A stretch of 64,000 nucleotides of DNA from UBA1858 sp963976865. GTDB taxonomy: Bacteria > Pseudomonadota > Gammaproteobacteria > UBA4575. Where the stretch lies: assembly GCA_963976865.1 (NCBI GenBank), contig CAXBLY010000005.1:62001-126000 (forward strand), given 5' to 3'. This document shows, one piece after another, positions 59,569 to 64,000 of this stretch. A model generated the notes under the pieces. It saw nothing but the letters and a program-made list of their open reading frames with translations. It was not told the DNA's origin and did no database searches. The translations under genes were made by a program, and so were the position numbers. The first letter of the stretch is position 1. The number at the start of each line of letters is the position of its first letter.

Positions 59569-61377
59569 TTCCAGTACAGCGAGGACCCAAACAAAGGTAC
59601 CATAGTATGCTGCATGCTCGGAGCGATGCTTATCTATCAGGTCATCTATGAATTTATCCTGAAACATTGACCTGGTTTTGAGATTGGTTAATGCGCCGTA
59701 AACTTCATCCTGTATACGTTTGTCTTTCTTAAGCCATACGCCAAAAGGTAATCCAAAACCATGCTTGGATTTGGAAATAATTTCGGGTGGTAAAAACGAA
59801 CTGTAGGTGTCTTTATAGAATGCACGCAAACGCATTCTTTTTATTTTTAAGTGTGAAGGTACTTTGGTTGATACTTCAACCACGCGATTGTCCAGAAACG
59901 GGAAAGATACATTCACGCCGGCAGCGCGGCACATAGTACTAACTTTTCTTATATCGTTGTCAGCAAGAGTGAATTTCCAGTCCAGATACAACATTTTATT
60001 TAACAGCGAAGCATCTTTCATTTCGTTATAAGTTTCGCTAAGAAGGTCAATCGGATAATCACAGTTTATTTCGCCGAGATAGTTACTATCAAATATTGAA
60101 TTAGGCTGTTGTACATGTAATATATTGTAGGTCTGCATGCGTTTTGGCATGGCTATTTTAGCTTGTTCGATGTAGCTTTTTACTTTTCTGCTGACTGGTA
60201 ACGAGCCTGCCAGTGAATTGCAAAAACCAGGTTCTATAATAATGTCGCGTGCCCATTTTGGTATGGAGCTATATATATTAAATATTTGTTGTGTGGCGTA
60301 ACGTTCGTTGCCGCCGAACAGCTCATCGCCACCATCACCACCTATCATATGGTCAACCCCATGCTGCTTGGCTAGCTGCGCCGCAGCAAAAGTTGGCACT
60401 ACAGATGAGTTGCCAAAAGGCTCTTCATATATTTTTGGAATCTCATTAAACAGATGCAACACATCATCAAAGTTGACGTAATATTTATAATGTTTGTTCT
60501 GGAATTTCCTGACTGCAATATCGGCAAAGCCCATTTCGTCGTAGCCCTGTTCTTCGAATCCGATAGAAAAGGCGGGTGCGTCAGTAGGGTGGTGCTTCTT
60601 TAGTAACCCTGAGAGGGTAGAGCTGTCTGTGCCACCGCTCAGGAAAGACCCTGAATTGGGATCCGCTGACAATTCTTTCATTGTTGAATCTATTGACTCT
60701 CGAACATCAGATTTTAGTGTTTCTACAGAGCTTGAAACTTTTTCACTGAATTCAGGTGTCCAGTAAGTGTCTATTGAGCTGGATCCATTTTTAAAGATGA
60801 GAACTTCCGCAGGCTTTAATTTATATAGGTCCTTAAAGACTGTATTGGGGCTCGGTATACAATGGAAGTAAAAATAGTTATAGATGGATTGGGGTAGAAT
60901 ATTTTTTGGTACTCCAGGCAGATTACTCAATGACTTAAGAGAACTGCTGAAATACAGTTGACCAGATAGAGTCGTATAATGCATCTGTTCAATACCCATG
61001 CGATCAATTGCTAATAGAGTAATGCGATTGCGTGAATCAAACAGAGACATTGAGAAGCTGCCGTTTAATTCTCTCAGGAAATGGTATCCATGGTTTCTGT
61101 AAGCCTGAATTAAAGCGCTGAGCTGTTGTTCTGTTTTTATGATTTGATAGGAGCCATCCTCAGCCTTGATGGTAGGTCTGCCGCATATAATTAAAGTGAT
61201 ATCGTCATTTTTATAGCGAGTAACCAGGTCGCTCGAAAGTGTTGATACAGAAGAGTGCGTCCACTGATCACTTTTCGTTTGTATAGCTTCTTCTTGAGTA
61301 TTGCTAAAATGCCCAAGTAATCTGGAGTCCAGGTCTGAATCGTTAACGGTCCATCCTGTAGCGATAAATTGTTTCAT
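59548..61377 (-). CDS. Asparagine-synthase-like protein lacking the glutaminase cysteine
   Basis: A 609-aa homologue of asparagine synthase encoded against the direction of the EPS run. The N-terminal part keeps the NTN-hydrolase fold (FLRELNGSFSMSLFD, LLAIDRMGIEQMHY), but the protein begins MKQFIATGW, with no Cys at position 2, so glutamine hydrolysis is not expected. The synthase half keeps the pyrophosphatase loop SGGTDSS, GGDGGDELFGGNERY and SFPFLDNRVVEVS. It may activate a carboxylate with ATP and couple free ammonia or another amine, as some asparagine-synthase relatives do. Its partner substrate is unknown; EPS or protein modification is inference. Confidence 0.88.
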   Translation of the reverse strand: MKQFIATGWTVNDSDLDSRLLGHFSNTQEEAIQTKSDQWTHSSVSTLSSDLVTRYKNDDITLIICGRPTIKAEDGSYQIIKTEQQLSALIQAYRNHGYHFLRELNGSFSMSLFDSRNRITLLAIDRMGIEQMHYTTLSGQLYFSSSLKSLSNLPGVPKNILPQSIYNYFYFHCIPSPNTVFKDLYKLKPAEVLIFKNGSSSIDTYWTPEFSEKVSSSVETLKSDVRESIDSTMKELSADPNSGSFLSGGTDSSTLSGLLKKHHPTDAPAFSIGFEEQGYDEMGFADIAVRKFQNKHYKYYVNFDDVLHLFNEIPKIYEEPFGNSSVVPTFAAAQLAKQHGVDHMIGGDGGDELFGGNERYATQQIFNIYSSIPKWARDIIIEPGFCNSLAGSLPVSRKVKSYIEQAKIAMPKRMQTYNILHVQQPNSIFDSNYLGEINCDYPIDLLSETYNEMKDASLLNKMLYLDWKFTLADNDIRKVSTMCRAAGVNVSFPFLDNRVVEVSTKVPSHLKIKRMRLRAFYKDTYSSFLPPEIISKSKHGFGLPFGVWLKKDKRIQDEVYGALTNLKTRSMFQDKFIDDLIDKHRSEHAAYYGTFVWVLAVLERWLDAQ

Positions 61378-61720
61378 TGTTAGATTTATACGATTGAGTT
61401 TAATGAGATGCTGAGCGTTCTATTCTAAGTTTATGTTTCCGTCAGTTACAGGGCGTGTATCTGAAATTATGCGTTATATTGGTGGTAATATCTTGAAGTG
61501 TGACAGGGTATTAGATTGTTGTGAGTCTGGTTTGATAAATTGTCGGCGAAGAGCATATGCAGATATTTGGCAGCTTGACTAACGACTATCTAATAGCGTT
61601 ATTTTTGCTGAATATTTGACGGAATTCACGCTATAAATGCCTAAGTCAGAACATAGGTCGATGAACGGGGCAGGTGAAGTGTTTATAATTGTGAAACAAC
61701 AGTTTACGTACAAATGAGGC
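61378..61720. other. 343-bp intergenic region between divergent EPS genes
   Basis: Promoter region for the leftward asparagine-synthase-like gene and the rightward TPR-ACP-hydrolase group. It contains TATAAT at 61684-61689, 38 bp before the TPR start, without a convincing -35. A 49-codon open frame at 61433-61582 lacks a ribosome-binding site. No RNA gene or sigma-54 type site seen. Confidence 0.45.
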
Positions 61721-61726
61721 TTGGTT

Positions 61727-62389
61727 ATGAAGGGTAAATATAGTTCTATAATGTTAGTATTACTGATTGCAGTTTTTATGTCGCAATCATCGATTGCAAG
61801 GACTATTGTGGGACAGTGTGGTGCGCTGGAAAATGACTATGGTCCTTTTGACTACACTAACTATGAAGACTACACAACAAAGCTTCCAGTGGTTGAGCAG
61901 TACCACTTCAATCATGATGTTGAGGCGCTGATTAAAGGCCTGAGCGATAAAATATATGGAGATTTGCAGTATGTTCTGTGGACATTTCCAAATCACCATC
62001 GTGCGCTGGTATCATTATCAAAATATGAGTTTGAAGTAGATAATGCACATGAATTGCTGTTGGAAGAACAGTATGGTGTTGATTGTTATTTTCAGCGTGC
62101 AATTGCATTCAAACCTACGGATGGAGTGGTTCGCCTGATTTATGCCACTTATCTACATAAAAAAGGGTATTTTGATCGTGCAGAAAAGCAATATAATGAA
62201 GCACTTTCCCTGGATCCAAATTCAGCAGAAGTCCACTATAATTTAGGTTTATTTTATGTGGATAGGAATCAACTTGGTCTGGCAGTCAAGCATGGTCACA
62301 GAGCTTATGAGCTCGGCTACCCGTTACTGGGTCTGAAAAACAAGTTAATAAACAAAGGTGTCTGGGATAAAACAATCTCACAGAACTAA
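61727..62389 (+). CDS. Exported TPR-repeat protein of the EPS locus
   Basis: A 220-aa protein with a signal peptide (MKGKYSSIMLVLLIAVFMSQSSIA) and two or more TPR-like repeats (~115-190: FQRAIAFKPTDGVVRLIYATYLHKKGYFDRAEKQYNEALSLDPNSAEVHYNLGLFYVDRNQLGLAVKHGHRAYELGYP). Start ATG 61727 with GAGG about 9 nt upstream; the frame also opens at TTG 61721. Probably periplasmic; a scaffold for EPS export or polymerisation is possible, as TPR proteins often accompany such loci. Specific function unknown. Confidence 0.82.
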   Translation: MKGKYSSIMLVLLIAVFMSQSSIARTIVGQCGALENDYGPFDYTNYEDYTTKLPVVEQYHFNHDVEALIKGLSDKIYGDLQYVLWTFPNHHRALVSLSKYEFEVDNAHELLLEEQYGVDCYFQRAIAFKPTDGVVRLIYATYLHKKGYFDRAEKQYNEALSLDPNSAEVHYNLGLFYVDRNQLGLAVKHGHRAYELGYPLLGLKNKLINKGVWDKTISQN

Positions 62390-62419
62390 CATCAATATTG
62401 CAAATAAATAGATTTTACT

Positions 62420-62671
62420 ATGGTTGAATTAGAGCAGGTTTTGGACGTGTTGGCTGAATCTCTGGATGGTGCTGCCCACATACATCAAATGAATGAGGAA
62501 GCACCATTACTTGGTGCCATTCCTGAATTGGATTCCATGGCAATTGTTGGCATCATTACTTCAATAGAAGAACGCTTTGGAATTGTATTTGATGATGATG
62601 AGCTGGATGCTGAGGTGTTTGAAACCGTAGGAACACTGCGAAACCAGATCGTCGCTAAAATGGAAAATTAA
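62420..62671 (+). CDS. XrtA-associated acyl carrier protein
   Basis: An 83-aa acyl carrier protein. The phosphopantetheine-attachment serine is in ELDSMAIVGIITSIEERFGI (Ser38 region); the surrounding helices match ACP. It differs from housekeeping AcpP and sits between the TPR gene and two exosortase-A-associated hydrolases, so it is probably charged with an acyl group used to modify the glycan or lipid. The acyl-CoA/ACP ligase expected in such loci is not in the window. Confidence 0.9.
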   Translation: MVELEQVLDVLAESLDGAAHIHQMNEEAPLLGAIPELDSMAIVGIITSIEERFGIVFDDDELDAEVFETVGTLRNQIVAKMEN

Positions 62672-62673
62672 GG

Positions 62674-63507
62674 TTGCACACAACTGATTTTCAGTATCTT
62701 CGTTCGAGTCAAAATTCCCAAATATTTTTAGCCCACTATGCTCCACTAGAGCATAGTATGACTATGGGTGTCTCTCAGGCAGTTATATTAGTCCCTCCAT
62801 TTGCTGAAGAGATGAATAGATCCAAAAAAATGTATGTTCTATGTGCGCGTTTGTTGGCAAATGCGGGCATTCACTCACTATGCTTTGACTTTGCAGGAAC
62901 AGGCGACAGTTATGGAGAGTGGGGAGATTTCGATTATTCAGATTGGAAGCAGAATTTAATTGATGTCTATCAATTCGCGAAAAAATTCGCTTCGAATATT
63001 AGCCTGATCACAATGCGGGATGGTGGATTAATCTCTCTTAATCTCGTGAAACAAAATGATATCAATATTGATAAATGTGTTTTGTGGGATCCCATCGATA
63101 GCGGTGAGGTTTTAATTCGGCAGTTAATCCGTATGAAAATCGCGAATGCTATGGCGGGGGATCTGAAAAAAATTACAACCCGGGAAGTGTTGGACGAAAT
63201 AGATAAGTCCGGTTTTTTAGAGGTCGGCGGCTATCATGTATCCTCTGATTTAATCGCTGCAATCAAGGCTGAGAAAATCGCTGAGGGTATAGAATCAGTG
63301 CTTGGCTCAACTGAATTGCACTGGATGACTACCGGTAAGTCCAATGGTAACAATGCGCTGCCTATATGTTTATCCAGATTAAATCTTGCAGACAATGCGC
63401 TTGAGCAGTTAAAGGTGCACTCAGTGAATGATGTAAGGTTCTGGATGCAACAGGAAGTTACTATTTCACCATTTCTTCTGCGTCAAACCAGACAAGTCTT
63501 CGTATAA
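62674..63507 (+). CDS. Exosortase-A-system alpha/beta hydrolase 2
   Basis: A 277-aa alpha/beta hydrolase-fold protein (TIGR03101 type). Features: VPPFAEEMNRSKKMYVLCARLLANAGIHSLCFDFAGTGDSYGEWGDFDYSDWKQNL and LWDPIDSGEVLIRQLIRMK. The nucleophile-elbow position reads TMRDGG instead of GxSxG, so the usual serine is absent, as I recall is typical of this family. Start TTG 62674, 2 bp after the ACP stop. It may bind rather than hydrolyse, or work with hydrolase 1, whose start overlaps its stop (TAATG). Confidence 0.9.
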   Translation: MHTTDFQYLRSSQNSQIFLAHYAPLEHSMTMGVSQAVILVPPFAEEMNRSKKMYVLCARLLANAGIHSLCFDFAGTGDSYGEWGDFDYSDWKQNLIDVYQFAKKFASNISLITMRDGGLISLNLVKQNDINIDKCVLWDPIDSGEVLIRQLIRMKIANAMAGDLKKITTREVLDEIDKSGFLEVGGYHVSSDLIAAIKAEKIAEGIESVLGSTELHWMTTGKSNGNNALPICLSRLNLADNALEQLKVHSVNDVRFWMQQEVTISPFLLRQTRQVFV

Positions 63508-64000
63508 TGAAAGATACTTTTTCTGAGCAGGCAGTTTCCTTTACTGTGAGTGGTCACAGTCTGTTTGGGATTTTATCAATTCCGGAAGTGAAGCCGCGTG
63601 CAGCGGTTGTTATTGTCGTGGGCGGCCCGCAGTATCGCGTCGGCAGTCACCGTCAATTTACATTGCTGGCCAGGCATCTGGCGAAGCAGGGTATTCTGGC
63701 TTTGAGATTTGACTATACCGGGATGGGCTATAGTCAGGGTATCGCAAAAAACTTTTATGAAGTTGATGATGATATAAAAGCAGCCGTGGATTTTATTTCC
63801 AGTCACGACTGTGAGCTAAGTGAAATTTATGTGTGGGGGCTCTGTGATGCCGCTTCTGCGATTGCATTTACCGCCTATACTGATGACCGTATCAACGGTG
63901 TTATCTTGCTAAACCCCTGGGTGAGAAATGAAGTCAGTCACTCAAAAGCAATATTGAAAAACTACTATCGTGACAGGTTATTTAGTGTGGAGGTCTGGAA
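63507..64000 (+). CDS. Exosortase-A-system alpha/beta hydrolase 1 (cut by window edge)
   Basis: The first 164 codons of an alpha/beta hydrolase that continues past the window. VVGGPQYRVGSHRQFTLLARHLAKQGILALRFDYTGMGYSQG matches the TIGR03100 family. The nucleophile elbow is WGLCDAAS, with cysteine where serine is usual. Start ATG 63507 overlaps the preceding stop by one base (TAATG), showing translational coupling. Likely works on an acyl or ester group of the EPS or of the ACP-bound intermediate. Confidence 0.9.
   Translation, partial: MKDTFSEQAVSFTVSGHSLFGILSIPEVKPRAAVVIVVGGPQYRVGSHRQFTLLARHLAKQGILALRFDYTGMGYSQGIAKNFYEVDDDIKAAVDFISSHDCELSEIYVWGLCDAASAIAFTAYTDDRINGVILLNPWVRNEVSHSKAILKNYYRDRLFSVEVW

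Noticed and set aside
61433..61582. 49-codon open frame from ATG 61433 upstream of the TPR gene
   Set aside because: No ribosome-binding site, several rare-looking Cys/Arg clusters, and it lies in an A/T-rich divergent promoter region. Not reported as a gene.
43207..64000. EPS locus as a recently acquired genomic island
   Set aside because: No tRNA, integrase, transposase or flanking direct repeats are visible, and the base composition looks similar to the rest by eye. A composition scan would be needed.

Overview
The window is a moderate-GC gammaproteobacterial chromosome segment, densely packed and with no rRNA, tRNA, insertion sequence, integrase or CRISPR array that I can see. The lineage call rests on gene content and order: cmoB-cmoA, yciB-yciI, yciO-M50 protease-trpS-scpA-scpB-rluB, and a yciK / HAD phosphatase / ubiG / mtaD <> mtnA / gyrA / serC block. 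That last block reads like the Pseudomonas arrangement, with rmuC added inside it. EfpL (YeiP), RNase T, MlaA, CmoA and CmoB also fit Gammaproteobacteria. I cannot name the genus.

Positions 1-7.4 kb: tRNA wobble-uridine modification genes (cmoB, cmoA) and a small lipoprotein, then a cyclic-di-GMP neighbourhood. It holds a GAF/GGDEF cyclase, a PAS-PAS-GGDEF-EAL protein, a small ribbon-helix-helix protein and an unusual J-domain / zinc-motif / PilZ-like fusion. Positions 7.4-33 kb: housekeeping and metabolism. This includes mazG, nadC with an AGCS symporter, a DUF3179 protein, argD-argF and argG (with an ArgR-like operator at argG), a Urate_ox_N membrane protein, a lone hydantoinase B, an N-acetylglutaminylglutamine-type amidotransferase, grxD, efpL, rnt and mlaA. 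The yciB/yciI/peptidylprolyl isomerase group, the trpS-scpAB-rluB group and a cytochrome bd oxidase (cydAB) follow. Positions 33-43 kb: a histone H1-like protein, then methylthioadenosine salvage, ubiquinone, RmuC and gyrase genes.

Positions 43.2-64 kb are the left part of an exosortase A (XrtA/PEP-CTERM)-type exopolysaccharide locus. Two nucleotide-sugar genes (epimerase, dehydrogenase) run leftward. Running rightward are the initiating sugar transferase, outer-membrane export lipoprotein, chain-length protein, tyrosine autokinase, outer-membrane beta-barrel, DUF3473 deacetylase, FemAB-like protein, two glycosyltransferases, a second deacetylase and an O-antigen-ligase/polymerase-like protein. 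A leftward asparagine-synthase-like gene interrupts. Then come a TPR protein, an acyl carrier protein and two exosortase-A-associated alpha/beta hydrolases, the last cut by the window edge. Neither the exosortase nor any PEP-CTERM substrate lies in the window; they are expected to the right. Together these genes would build UDP-uronic acids, start and extend a lipid-linked glycan, polymerise and export it, and modify it by deacetylation and probably acyl or amide transfer.

Items most worth a second look: the J-domain-PilZ-like fusion; a strong intrinsic terminator lying inside the first codons of an unrecognised zinc-motif gene at 22.1 kb; two unlisted small proteins (56 aa at 23.0-23.2 kb, 25 aa at 14.6-14.7 kb); the asparagine-synthase-like protein lacking its glutaminase cysteine; and the ArgR-like site at the argG promoter. 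All calls come from reading the sequence; no database search was run.
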